From contig NZ_JAERRG010000010.1 in the NCBI RefSeq assembly GCF_016741935.1, positions 279,782-343,781 of the forward strand: DNA of 64,000 bases, read 5' to 3'. This DNA is from Streptomyces endocoffeicus. GTDB taxonomy: Bacteria; Actinomycetota; Actinomycetes; Streptomycetales; Streptomycetaceae. Shown here piece after piece: positions 39,154 through 47,359 of this stretch. Position numbers and translations under genes: made by a program. Each line of letters opens with the position of its first letter. Position 1 is the stretch's first letter. Below the pieces are notes generated by a model, which was given only the letters and a program-made list of their open reading frames with translations, was not told where the DNA came from and searched no databases.

Positions 39154-40043
39154 GAGGCGGTTCCGGCGATGGACTCGGCCGGTTGCCGGGAGCCACCCGC
39201 GCCGCCGAGCCACTTCAGCCCGTCGAGCAGGAACCGGTTTTGCGTCTGGCTCGCGAAGGTGGACGACAGGGGGGTGTTGTGCTCGTAGTCCATCGCGTTG
39301 TGCCCGAAGTTCGCGTACAGCATCTTGTACTTGCTGTTCGTCCACAGGATCGGGTAGTAGCCGTCGTACCAGGTCTGATCGGGGTCGGTGCCGAGCGGGA
39401 AGCTGCTCGGGTCGACGGAGGCCAGGATCTTGATGTCCGGGTTCTTCCGCAGGTCCTTCGACCAGCTGTACCACTCGCTGACCGACGAGGTGAAGGTGGC
39501 GGGCAGCGCCTTGGTGGACGGGTGGGTCCGGTCCTCGACCCGCAGGGTGGCCGTGGTCGGGCCCCAGGTGTTGGACTTGAAGTTGCCGCTGCCGAGGAAC
39601 TCGTCGTGGTACCAGGGCCAGCTCTGCGCCTCGGTGGTGAAGGCCGCCACGTGGAACCCCATCCAGGCGCCGCCGGCGCGCATATAGCGCTCGAACCCGG
39701 ACCGTTGGGCGGCGGTCTGCGGCAGGTCGTCGAGGAACAGCACCACCTGGTAGTCGTCGGTCCCGATGTCGTTGAGCTGGTTCCAGTCGTTGCTCGCCGT
39801 ATAGGTGAAACCGTTCTGCTCGGCCTGCTTCGGGAACCAGTCGTTCGCCTCGTGAACGAAGTTGATGTGGGCGGCGTCCCACGTCCCGTTGTACAGGGCC
39901 AACACCTTGAACGGCGCGGCCGCGCCGCGCGCCGTCGCGTGGACGGGGGTGATCGCCAGCCCCAGCAGCGTGGCCAGCAACACCAGCAGCCGTATGGCCA
40001 CGGATGGCGTCCTGGACGATCTGAGGTCTTCGCTCTTCCGCAT
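39144..40043 (-). CDS. ThuA-domain secreted protein, likely frameshifted C-terminus
   Basis: A 299-aa protein from ATG 40043 with GAGGAGC upstream. It has a signal peptide (IRLLVLLATLLGLAITPVHA) and the ThuA pattern VLALYNGTWDAAHINFVHEA, FMGFH-like WMGFHVAAF and NFGHNAMDY. ThuA proteins are glutamine-amidotransferase-like and linked to trehalose or other sugar use. The frame ends at TGA 39144. A shifted frame continues as coiled-coil heptads to TAG 39082 beside a terminator, suggesting one lost base near 39147-39205. Confidence 0.85.
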   Translation of the reverse strand: MRKSEDLRSSRTPSVAIRLLVLLATLLGLAITPVHATARGAAAPFKVLALYNGTWDAAHINFVHEANDWFPKQAEQNGFTYTASNDWNQLNDIGTDDYQVVLFLDDLPQTAAQRSGFERYMRAGGAWMGFHVAAFTTEAQSWPWYHDEFLGSGNFKSNTWGPTTATLRVEDRTHPSTKALPATFTSSVSEWYSWSKDLRKNPDIKILASVDPSSFPLGTDPDQTWYDGYYPILWTNSKYKMLYANFGHNAMDYEHNTPLSSTFASQTQNRFLLDGLKWLGGAGGSRQPAESIAGTASTP

Positions 40044-40418
40044 GCGTGCTCCTCGCTGTACGGATGATGCCGCTGTCACGGGTGGGGGATCAGGACATTG
40101 ACGGCGAACGCCGACACGGCTGCGGAGCGGGTCGTTCACCACCGCAGAGGCACGGCCCTTCGCAGATGGGCGAGGTGAACGTAAAGGTCTGAACCAATCC
40201 CGTCAAGAGATTCCGCCGTTCAGCCGATGCGCGGAGCTTTTTCTCAATGGGTAAATGTCAATGCTTTTGATGACAGATCGCTCGGGAGCCATCGGGCCCG
40301 TCAGAGGGGCTCGGGCCCGGAAGTACAAGATCGGCAGGGCCTACCGGTTTTGTCCGCGGCTGGCTATCCCTGGAAGGGCGGTCCCGGTCAGGGCCGCGTT
40401 CCCGGAAGGAGCCCAGTC
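40044..40418. other. Divergent promoter region of thuA-like and MBL genes
   Basis: There is no gene here. The middle (about 40180-40270) is less GC-rich (GAGATTCCGCC, TTTTTCTCAATGGGTAAATG). AAAGGTCTGAACCAAT (40183-40198) resembles a degenerate DasR-type site GGTCTAGACC. It lies upstream of both genes. Confidence 0.5.
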
Positions 40419-41300
40419 ATGGACGACTGGTACGACGACTGGTATGTGGACGACCGCTGTACCAACTGCGATGTCGCCCGGCAGTTCGCGCCCGAGCTGA
40501 TCAGCGAGGTCGGCGGGCGGTCGGAGATCGTGCGTCAGCCGCGCGACGAGGCGGAGACCCGGCGCCTGCATGCCGCCGTGTTCGCCTGCCCCACCCGCTC
40601 GATCCGCCCGGCGTCCGGGCAGCCGGACCGGGCGCTCGACCCGTTCCCCATGGCCCTGGACGACGGCGTGCTCATCTGCGGTCACAACTCCCAGCACACC
40701 GCCGGGGCCAACTCCTATCTGCTGCGGCGGCCGTCCGGCACGGCGATGATGATCGACACGCCGCGCTGGAGCCGGGAGCTGGCCGGGCGTTACGCGGCAT
40801 CGGGCCCCGTCACCGATGTGCTGCTGACCCACCGCGACCACGCCGCACACGGCCGTCGCTACGCCGATCACTTCGGCGCCCGGCTGTGGATCCACGAGGG
40901 CGACCTGGACGCGGCGCCCGACGCGGACCAGGTGATCCGGGGCCTGGAGCCCGTGGAGATCGGCCCGGGGGTCACCGCCCATCCGCTGCCGGGCCACACT
41001 CTGGGCAGTGTGCTCTACCTCGCGGACGACCGGTACTGCTTCAGCGGTGACAGCATCTACTGGTCGCGCGCGCTCGGAGATCTGGCCGTGGCGGAGAGCG
41101 TGACCTGGCACTCCATCGAGGAGCTGGCCGCCTCACTGGCGAGGGTGGCCGGACGGCTGCGTTGTGAGTGGGTCCTGCCGGGCCACGGGGATCGGTGCCA
41201 TCTGGGCGCCGACGAGATGTCCCGGCGGTTGCGGGCGCTGGCGGAGCGCACGGGGCTGCTGCGGCCCCGGCCGATCGACTTCGGGGCCGTCCGGTGGTGA
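40419..41300 (+). CDS. Ferredoxin-MBL-fold metallohydrolase fusion
   Basis: A 293-aa protein from ATG 40419 (GGAAGGAG upstream). The first 65 residues read DDRCTNCDVARQFAP and FACPTRSI, resembling a ferredoxin-like cluster-binding domain. The rest is a metallo-beta-lactamase fold: HRDHAAHG, HPLPGHTLGS, FSGDSIYW and LPGHGDR. The usual HxHxDH is replaced by T-HRDHAAH. Electron transfer linked to hydrolase or flavin-reductase activity is an inference. Confidence 0.85.
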   Translation: MDDWYDDWYVDDRCTNCDVARQFAPELISEVGGRSEIVRQPRDEAETRRLHAAVFACPTRSIRPASGQPDRALDPFPMALDDGVLICGHNSQHTAGANSYLLRRPSGTAMMIDTPRWSRELAGRYAASGPVTDVLLTHRDHAAHGRRYADHFGARLWIHEGDLDAAPDADQVIRGLEPVEIGPGVTAHPLPGHTLGSVLYLADDRYCFSGDSIYWSRALGDLAVAESVTWHSIEELAASLARVAGRLRCEWVLPGHGDRCHLGADEMSRRLRALAERTGLLRPRPIDFGAVRW

Positions 41301-41334
41301 GGCCCTCTGGGGGTGAGGCCGTCCGGTGGTGAGG
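41285..41334 (+). repeat. 18-bp duplicated gene end (period 32 bp)
   Basis: GGCCGTCCGGTGGTGAGG occurs at 41285-41302 and 41317-41334. The first copy carries the last codons and TGA of the MBL gene. Confidence 0.88.
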
Positions 41335-41612
41335 GAGCTGGGGGAAACCGGGACCGGGTCCGGCGGAGGTCGGTGACCACTGGGTTTCTGTAGGAAGTCG
41401 ACAGGGAGGGGCACCCGCCCCTGTGGGTGCCCGATTCCTCCTCGAGGGCCTGGGACCGATAGTTTGCGGGGGTAGGGGTCGGCACTCATGGTGACGTCCG
41501 TGACGTCCGGCGGTCCATGGACAGACCGCGTCAGACCGCGTCAGAACCGTGGCGGACCCCGACAGACATCGTCGACAGACGTCGACGGAGATCGACAAGA
41601 GAAGGTGGTCCC

Positions 41613-42317
41613 TTGAGCCGCTCGGTTCTCGTCACCGGAGGCAACCGCGGCATCGGCCTCGCCATCGCCCGTGCCTTCGCCGACGCTGGCGACAAGGTCG
41701 CCATCACCTACCGGTCCGGTGAGCCGCCGGCCGGCTTCCTCGCGGTGAAGTGCGACATCACCGAGCCGGAGCAGGTCGAGCAGGCGTACAAGGAGATCGA
41801 GGAGAAGCACGGCACGGTCGAGGTCCTGGTGGCCAACGCCGGGGTCACCCGCGACCAGCTGCTGATGCGGATGACCGAGGAGGACTTCGCCGCCGTCCTC
41901 GAGACCAACCTCACCGGCACGTTCCGCGTGGTCAAGCGGGCCAACCGGGGGATGCTGCGGGCCCGTAAGGGGCGCGTGGTGCTGATCTCGTCGGTCGTCG
42001 GGCTGATGGGTTCGGCCGGTCAGGCGAACTACGCCGCGTCCAAGGCGGGTCTGGTGGGCTTCGCCCGCTCCCTCGCCCGTGAGCTGGGGTCGCGCAACAT
42101 CACCGTCAATGTGGTCGCGCCCGGTTTCGTCGACACGGACATGACGCGCGCGCTCAACGACGATCAGCGCGAGAACATCGTGAAGCAGGTACCGCTCGCG
42201 CGTTACGCGCAGCCCGAGGAGATCGCCGCCTCGGTCCGCTTCCTGGCCTCCGACGAGGCCGCGTACATCACTGGAGCCGTCATCCCTGTCGACGGCGGAT
42301 TGGGCATGGGTCACTGA
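41613..42317 (+). CDS. fabG: 3-oxoacyl-ACP reductase FabG
   Basis: A 234-aa SDR from TTG 41613, which has AAGGTGG upstream. It shows VTGGNRGIGLA (cofactor), ISSVVG (Ser), NYAASKAG (Tyr-x3-Lys) and IPVDGGLGMGH. It reduces 3-oxoacyl-ACP in type II fatty-acid synthesis. It is followed by fabI six bases later, the mabA-inhA arrangement of mycobacteria. Confidence 0.93.
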   Translation: MSRSVLVTGGNRGIGLAIARAFADAGDKVAITYRSGEPPAGFLAVKCDITEPEQVEQAYKEIEEKHGTVEVLVANAGVTRDQLLMRMTEEDFAAVLETNLTGTFRVVKRANRGMLRARKGRVVLISSVVGLMGSAGQANYAASKAGLVGFARSLARELGSRNITVNVVAPGFVDTDMTRALNDDQRENIVKQVPLARYAQPEEIAASVRFLASDEAAYITGAVIPVDGGLGMGH

Positions 42318-42322
42318 ACGTC

Positions 42323-43093
42323 ATGAGTGGAATTCTCGCTGGTAAGCGCATCCTGGTCACGGGCGTCATCACCGAGGCGTCCATCGCCTTCCACGCCGCC
42401 AGGCTGGCCCAGGAGGAGGGCGCCGAGGTCATCCTCACCGGCTTCGGCCGCGTCTCCCTCGTCGAGCGGATCGCCAAGCGGCTGCCCAAGCCCGCCCCGG
42501 TCATCGAGCTGGACGTGCAGAATCAGGAGCAGCTGGACGGCCTGGCCGACAAGGTGCGCGAGCACCTGGGCGAGGGCGTCGACCTCGACGGCGTGGTGCA
42601 CTCCATCGCCTTCGGCCCCCAGGGCGCGTTCAACTTCCTCGAGGGCACCTGGGAGGACGTCGGCACGGCCGTGCACGTCTCCGCCTACTCCCTCAAGGCG
42701 CTCACCATGGCGTGCCTGCCGGTCATGCCGCGGGGCGGCTCGATCGTCGGCCTGACCTTCGACGCCCAGTTCGCCTGGCCGAAGTACGACTGGATGGGCG
42801 TGGCCAAGGCGGCGCTGGAGTCCACCAACCGCTACCTCGCCCGCGACCTCGGCGAGCAGAACGTGCGCTGCAACCTGGTCTCCGCCGGGCCCATCAAGTC
42901 CATGGCCGCGAAGTCCATCCCCGGCTTCGAGGAGCTCGCGGACGTGTGGAACCACCGGGCCCCGATCGGCTGGGACCTGACCGACCCGGAGCCGGCCGGC
43001 CGCGGCGTCGTCGCCCTGCTGTCCGACTGGTTCCCGCGCACCACGGGCGAGATCGTGCATGTCGACGGCGGTGTGCACATGATGGGTGCCTGA
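42323..43093 (+). CDS. fabI: Enoyl-ACP reductase FabI/InhA
   Basis: A 256-aa protein with a divergent Rossmann motif (ILVTGVITEASIAFHAARLA). The catalytic Tyr-x6-Lys is in YDWMGVAKAALESTN. It resembles mycobacterial InhA, carries out the last reduction of fatty-acid elongation and is the usual isoniazid/triclosan-type target family. ATG 42323 is six bases after the fabG stop, forming one operon. Confidence 0.93.
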   Translation: MSGILAGKRILVTGVITEASIAFHAARLAQEEGAEVILTGFGRVSLVERIAKRLPKPAPVIELDVQNQEQLDGLADKVREHLGEGVDLDGVVHSIAFGPQGAFNFLEGTWEDVGTAVHVSAYSLKALTMACLPVMPRGGSIVGLTFDAQFAWPKYDWMGVAKAALESTNRYLARDLGEQNVRCNLVSAGPIKSMAAKSIPGFEELADVWNHRAPIGWDLTDPEPAGRGVVALLSDWFPRTTGEIVHVDGGVHMMGA

Positions 43094-43170
43094 GCCCACC
43101 GGCCGCGCCCACGGCGTTTCCGCGTGACGGCCGCCGTCCCGCTCCCGCGCACCGCGGGTCCGGGCGGCGG

Positions 43171-43216
43171 CCGTTCCGTGTCCGCGTTCACGTTCCGTGT
43201 CCGCGTTCACGTTCAC
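43171..43216. repeat. Short tandem repeat after fabI
   Basis: TTCCGTGTCCGCGTTCACG (about 19 bp) is repeated twice in tandem downstream of fabI. A second simple array (GATACCCCC, about 43290-43320) precedes the next gene. Confidence 0.7.
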
Positions 43217-43376
43217 CCGTTCGGGGGAGCAGGACGCGCGTACGGGTGGTGGATACACGCACTGTGGAGTCATACACCCCGTAACGCCTAATACCCCCGA
43301 TACCCCCGATACGCCTGATACGACGAACCGACTCACCGGAGCGCCCGCGCCAGCGACACGGCCGAGGAGGTCCCGC

Positions 43377-43700
43377 ATGCGTACGACCCGCCGTGTCGCG
43401 GCCGCGGTGCTGCTCGTCGCCACGGTGGGTCTGATCATCGCCGCCTCCAGCTCCGCCGCGCAGGACCGCCCCCGGCCGCGCGAGGCCGCCTGCAGCACCA
43501 CGGTGCGCGGCTCGCACGCCACGGCCAGCTGCTTCAACCCCAATCCCCGCGCCGACCGGGTGCAGCTGCACGTCGAATGCGCCCACTGGTGGGACCCGGA
43601 CATGGACGCCCGCCCGGTGGAGGTCGGCCCAGCCCAGTATGTGCGGCTCGCCGAGCGCTGCTGGAAGGAGATACGGAAGGCCTGGGTGAGCCACCGCTGA
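43377..43700 (+). CDS. Small secreted Cys-containing protein
   Basis: A 107-aa protein from ATG 43377 with GAGGAGG upstream. It has a signal peptide (RVAAAVLLVATVGLIIAASS), then four Cys in the mature part (ACSTTV, SCFN, ECAHWW, RCWKE), likely two disulphides. I do not recognise a family. Secretion into the envelope or medium is predicted. Confidence 0.78.
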   Translation: MRTTRRVAAAVLLVATVGLIIAASSSAAQDRPRPREAACSTTVRGSHATASCFNPNPRADRVQLHVECAHWWDPDMDARPVEVGPAQYVRLAERCWKEIRKAWVSHR

Positions 43701-43743
43701 GCGCGGGGGCTACTACGCATGCGTCAGCCCGTGGCCAGGTCGC

Positions 43744-44418
43744 TCAGCCGCTCCGGAAACGGCAGCCGAACGGGTGGGTGCTGGCCTCGGCCGCCGCCCG
43801 CTCCCCGGCCCCCTCCCGGATCGCCTCCACCAGCCGTCCGTGGTCCACATACGTGTCCGGGCCCATCCCGCTGTCGACGTCCGCGCGCAGGAAGTCCCGT
43901 ACGACCGCGCCCAGATCCGCGTACAGCTCGGCCAGCACATCGTTGTGCGCGGCGGCCACGACCACCATGTGCAAGGTGGCGTCCGCCTCGACGAAGGCGT
44001 CCGGGTCGCCCGCCTCCCAGGCCCGCTCGCGCCGGTCCAGCTGGGCGTCCAGCTGCTTGAGGTCCTGCTCGGTACGGCGCTCCGCGGCCAGGTGGGCCGC
44101 CTTCGTCTCCAGCGCGCTGCGCAGCTCGGCCACATGGCGGGGGTCGGCACCGGCGAAGCGGCGGTGCATCACCCCGGCCAGTTCGCTGGTGGCCAGCACA
44201 TAGGTGCCCGAGCCCTGGCGGATGTCCAGCAGTCCGTTGTGCGCGAGGGCGCGCACGGCCTCCCGCACGGTGTTGCGCGCGACCCCGAGCTGCTCGACCA
44301 GCTCGGGCTCGGTGGGGATCCGCGAGCCCACCGGCCACTCGCCCGAGGTGATCTGGGCGCGCAGCTGGGCGATCACCTGGTCGGCGAGGGCGGAGCGCCG
44401 GGGCGAGGTCAGCGGCAT
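43744..44418 (-). CDS. FadR-subfamily GntR transcriptional regulator
   Basis: A 224-aa protein with an N-terminal winged HTH (SGEWPVGSRIPTEPELVEQL, then GVARNTVREAVRALAHNGLL) and an all-helical FCD domain with metal-type His residues (HMVVVAAAHND). It is divergent from the MFS transporter and probably represses it and itself. A palindrome overlapping the transporter promoter is a candidate operator. The effector is unknown. Confidence 0.9.
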   Translation of the reverse strand: MPLTSPRRSALADQVIAQLRAQITSGEWPVGSRIPTEPELVEQLGVARNTVREAVRALAHNGLLDIRQGSGTYVLATSELAGVMHRRFAGADPRHVAELRSALETKAAHLAAERRTEQDLKQLDAQLDRRERAWEAGDPDAFVEADATLHMVVVAAAHNDVLAELYADLGAVVRDFLRADVDSGMGPDTYVDHGRLVEAIREGAGERAAAEASTHPFGCRFRSG

Positions 44419-44424
44419 GACTCT

Positions 44425-44535
44425 CCTGTGCTTACGGCTGTGCTTGCGGGCGTGCTTGCGGCGGACGCGGATACGGATGCGGACGTGGATACGGACGTGG
44501 ATATGGACGCGGACGCGGATGCGATGCGGATGGGG
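44425..44535. repeat. Simple repeats in regulator-transporter promoter region
   Basis: GTGCTTGCGGGC-like units (three copies, 44425-44460) are followed by a run of hexamers of the type GCGGAC, GTGGAT, ACGGAC and GCGGAT up to 44535. It lies between the divergent FadR-like and MFS genes. The hexamer run resembles the one inside the second Asp23 gene (6600-6645). Confidence 0.8.
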
Positions 44536-44622
44536 CCCGAGGTGGGCGAAGGGACGACGACCCTTCCATGATGCCGCCCGGCCGTTACCGGGTGGTCGCT
44601 ATCCACTGGACGAGCATTCATC

Positions 44623-44639
44623 CCATGATTCTATGATGG
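44623..44639 (+). promoter_or_regulatory. Promoter -10 and overlapping palindrome of MFS gene
   Basis: TATGAT (44632-44637) is a near-consensus -10, placing the start site at about 44644-44645, at or one base before ATG 44645. This predicts a leaderless transcript. CCATGATTCTATGATGG is an imperfect palindrome over the same bases and fits a GntR operator. A weak TGGACG at 44607 may be the -35. Confidence 0.55.
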
Positions 44640-44644
44640 TCGGC

Positions 44645-45958
44645 ATGCATACGCCCCCGACTGACGACCTCGCGACGCCCGAGACCGCCGCCTCCGCGCC
44701 CCGCCCGGCGGAACACGGAGGACCGCGCCGCGCGGCCTCGCCCTGGCGCGGCCGCGTCATGGCGGCAGGGCTCATGCTCGCCGCGCTCAATCTCCGCCCC
44801 GCCGTCACCAGTCTCGGTCCACTGCTCGAGGAGGTCCGCGACGACCTCGGGATGAGCGGCACCGTCGCCGGAGTGCTCACCTCCGTGCCCGCGGCCTGCT
44901 TCGCGCTCTTCGGGCTCACCGCGCCCCGGCTGGCCCGGCGCTGGGGGGCGGGGGCCGTCGTCTGCGCCGGGCTCGCCGCCATCGCCACCGGTCTGCTGCT
45001 GCGCCCCTTCGCCGGCGGGACCGTGGTCTTCCTGGCCGCCAGCGCGCTCGCCCTGGCCGGGATCGCGGTGAGCAACATCCTGATGCCGGTGATCGTCAAG
45101 CGCTGGTTCCCGGACCGGGTCGGCGCGATGACGGGGCTGTACTCGATGGGCCTGTCGCTGGGCACGGCCGCCGCCGCGGCGGCCACCGTGCCGATGACCG
45201 ACGCACTGGGCGGCTCCTGGCGGAGCGGGCTCGGGGTGTGGGCGCTGCTCGCCGCGGTGGCACTGGTGCCCTGGCTGTTCCTCGCCCGAGCCGGTGGGAG
45301 CGGCTCGGAGGCGGGCGGTACGGATACGGACGCACCCGCCGCGGCCGAGACCGCCGCGGCCCCCGCCGATGCCCCCGCGATGCGCATCACCCGCTCCCCC
45401 CTCGCCTGGGCCATGGCCGTCTTCTTCGGCTTCCAGGCCACCGCCGCGTACATCTCCATGGGCTGGATGCCGCAGATCTTCCGGGACGCCGGGGTCTCCG
45501 CCTCCACCTCCGGTCTGCTGCTGGCCGTGATGATGGCGATGGGCGTGCCGCTCGCCTTCGTCCTGCCGCGGATCGCCGCCCGGCTGCGGCACCAGGGCGT
45601 CCTGGTCGTCATCCTCGGCGTCTTCGGGCTCACCGGTTACGCCGGGCTGTGGCTGGCCCCGGCCGAGGGCGCCTGGGCGTGGGCCGTGCTGCTCGGCATC
45701 GCCAACTGCGCCTTCCCGCTCGCCCTCACCATGATCGGCATGCGGACGAGGACCCACGCGGGCGTCGTCCGGCTGTCGGCCTTCGCACAGAGCGTCGGCT
45801 ATCTGCTGTCCATCCCCGGCCCGCTGCTGGTCGGCGTGCTCTACCAGCACAGCGGCGGCTGGGGGCAGCCCATCGCGCTGATGGCCGGGTTCATGGTGCC
45901 GCAGATCGTCGCGGGCGTACTGGCCGGACGCGACCGCCACCTCGAGGACGAGGCCTGA
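44645..45958 (+). CDS. MFS transporter of CynX/NimT type
   Basis: A 437-aa protein with 12 predicted helices. After a Pro/Ala-rich start it has LNLRPAVTSLGPLLEEVRDD, a CynX-type signature. Such carriers export or import cyanate, nitroimidazole or other small anions; the substrate is unknown. ATG 44645 is chosen because the -10 overlaps; upstream in-frame ATGs exist at 44633-44636. It is divergent from the FadR-like gene and followed by a 38-aa associated protein. Confidence 0.9.
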   Translation: MHTPPTDDLATPETAASAPRPAEHGGPRRAASPWRGRVMAAGLMLAALNLRPAVTSLGPLLEEVRDDLGMSGTVAGVLTSVPAACFALFGLTAPRLARRWGAGAVVCAGLAAIATGLLLRPFAGGTVVFLAASALALAGIAVSNILMPVIVKRWFPDRVGAMTGLYSMGLSLGTAAAAAATVPMTDALGGSWRSGLGVWALLAAVALVPWLFLARAGGSGSEAGGTDTDAPAAAETAAAPADAPAMRITRSPLAWAMAVFFGFQATAAYISMGWMPQIFRDAGVSASTSGLLLAVMMAMGVPLAFVLPRIAARLRHQGVLVVILGVFGLTGYAGLWLAPAEGAWAWAVLLGIANCAFPLALTMIGMRTRTHAGVVRLSAFAQSVGYLLSIPGPLLVGVLYQHSGGWGQPIALMAGFMVPQIVAGVLAGRDRHLEDEA

Positions 45959-46056
45959 CGAGCGCGAAGCACGAGGACGAAGGCAAGCCGGACGAGCTCG
46001 AAGCCGGACGAGCTCGAAGCCGGACGAGGACGAGGCCTGACCAGCGCCAAGCCCGA
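45943..46056 (+). repeat. Repeated end of the MFS gene with inner 16-bp array
   Basis: CGAGGACGAGGCCTGAC, holding the last codons and TGA of the MFS gene, recurs exactly at 46025-46041. The following bases are also similar. Between them CCGGACGAGCTCGAAG is repeated in tandem. Confidence 0.9.
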
Positions 46057-46107
46057 GCAGGGCGAGGCTCGCGCGGTCTCGCGTACCGGGGATGGGACAC
46101 TGGTGCC

Positions 46108-46224
46108 ATGCCAGTGCTCGATGAGAACCCCCCGAACGGCCAGAAGAAGCTCCTCGTCATCTTCGGCGTGATGCTGGGCATCACCGTGATCATCGGCGTG
46201 ATCGCCACCATCGCCTCACCCTGA
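46108..46224 (+). CDS. SGM_5486-family transporter-associated small protein
   Basis: A 38-aa protein: MPVLDENPPNGQKKLLVIFG followed by one hydrophobic helix (VMLGITVIIGVIATIASP). It matches a small Streptomyces family usually found after CynX-type transporters. It is likely a single-pass membrane peptide acting with the upstream MFS protein. Confidence 0.85.
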   Translation: MPVLDENPPNGQKKLLVIFGVMLGITVIIGVIATIASP

Positions 46225-46240
46225 CCTGGGGCGAGACGCC

Positions 46241-46266
46241 GGATGGTGGGGCTGGCCCCACCATCC
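46241..46266 (+). terminator. Hairpin after the small transporter gene
   Basis: GGATGGTGGGG and CCCCACCATCC pair perfectly around a 4-base loop, 16 bases beyond the small gene stop. Confidence 0.85.
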
Positions 46267-46376
46267 CCTAGGGGGCTGGGCTCAGGGGTAACTGGGTGGC
46301 TCACCGGATGGGAGACGCCCCGCCCGCTCCGTACCGTCGAACCATCGACACGTTCGGCGACCCCGGAGGCGATCCC

Positions 46377-46595
46377 ATGTCCGCCCGCACCCATACCCGG
46401 CCCGCGCATCCGGTGGACAGCGGCATGGACACCCGGCTGCCGTGGTGGGCCGTCGCCCTCCCGGCCGTGGCCTTCGCGGCGCTGCTGCTCCTGCTGACCG
46501 GACCCACCGACGCCCATGCCGACAGCGGTGGCTCAGGGCCGGTCTCGCAGGTCGTGGAGTTGGTGCAGCGGGCCTTCGGGGAGGCGGCACCGTGA
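46377..46595 (+). CDS. Small membrane or secreted protein
   Basis: A 72-aa protein from ATG 46377 with CCGGAGGC upstream. A hydrophobic stretch (WWAVALPAVAFAALLLLLTG) is followed by an outside tail rich in Gly/Ser. It could be a signal-anchored peptide. I do not recognise it. Confidence 0.65.
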   Translation: MSARTHTRPAHPVDSGMDTRLPWWAVALPAVAFAALLLLLTGPTDAHADSGGSGPVSQVVELVQRAFGEAAP

Positions 46596-46710
46596 CCACC
46601 GTAGGTGGTGGAGATCAGTTGTGTCCGCCGTATCGCGGGTGTGCTCACGTTTGACGAGGTCGTTCCAACACCCTGCGCCTCGTGCACCGATTCATGCGAA
46701 GCTGGGACGC

Positions 46711-47229
46711 ATGAGCGTCGATGTGCCCCGCAGGATTGTCCTCCTTCGACACGCCAAGGCCGACTGGCCCCAGGTGGCCGACCATGAGCGCCCGCTCGCG
46801 GAGCGCGGCCGCAATGACGCCCCGCTCGCCGGGCGCCGGATCGCGGACGCCGGTCTCACCCCCGAACTCACCCTCTGCTCCACCGCACTGCGCACCCGTG
46901 AGACCTGGAAGCTGGTGGTCCACGAGCTGCCGCGGCGCCCCAAGACCGTCTACGAGGAGCGGCTGTACGACGCCCCGGTCGGTCAGCTCATCGAGGTGAT
47001 CAACGAGACTCCGGACGACATCACCGACCTGCTGGTCGTCGGTCACAACCCCGGGATGCACGGCCTCGCCGACGCGCTGGCGGGCGACGCCGACGAGGAC
47101 GCCAAGGAGCACATGGACCGCGGTGCCTTCCCCACCTCCGCGTTCGCGGTCGTGACGTTCAGCGGCTCGTGGAAGTCGGTCGAGATCGGCTGCGGGCGGC
47201 TGACCAGCTTCTGGGCGCCCCACGAGTGA
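46711..47229 (+). CDS. SixA-like histidine phosphatase
   Basis: A 172-aa member of the histidine phosphatase family. LLRHAKADWP carries the RHG-type catalytic His, CSTALRTRETW the second Arg, and VVGHNPGMHGLA the second His. SixA-like enzymes remove phosphate from phosphohistidine proteins. ATG 46711 lies downstream of an apparent promoter with TTGACG at about 46652. A terminator pair follows. Confidence 0.9.
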   Translation: MSVDVPRRIVLLRHAKADWPQVADHERPLAERGRNDAPLAGRRIADAGLTPELTLCSTALRTRETWKLVVHELPRRPKTVYEERLYDAPVGQLIEVINETPDDITDLLVVGHNPGMHGLADALAGDADEDAKEHMDRGAFPTSAFAVVTFSGSWKSVEIGCGRLTSFWAPHE

Positions 47230-47289
47230 GCCGAGCGAGCCGCTCGCCGGACGTGCCGCCCCGGGCGTGATGCCACGTCCCAACGGACC

Positions 47290-47335
47290 GGCCCCCGCTC
47301 CACCGTCGTCGTAGTCGTACGGGGGAGCGGGGGCC
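47290..47335. terminator. Bidirectional hairpin between sixA-like and serB
   Basis: GGCCCCCGCTCC and GGAGCGGGGGCC (12 bp, perfect) with a 22-base loop between convergent genes. Confidence 0.85.
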
Positions 47336-47359
47336 GTTCCGCGTTCCGGACCGGGCCCG

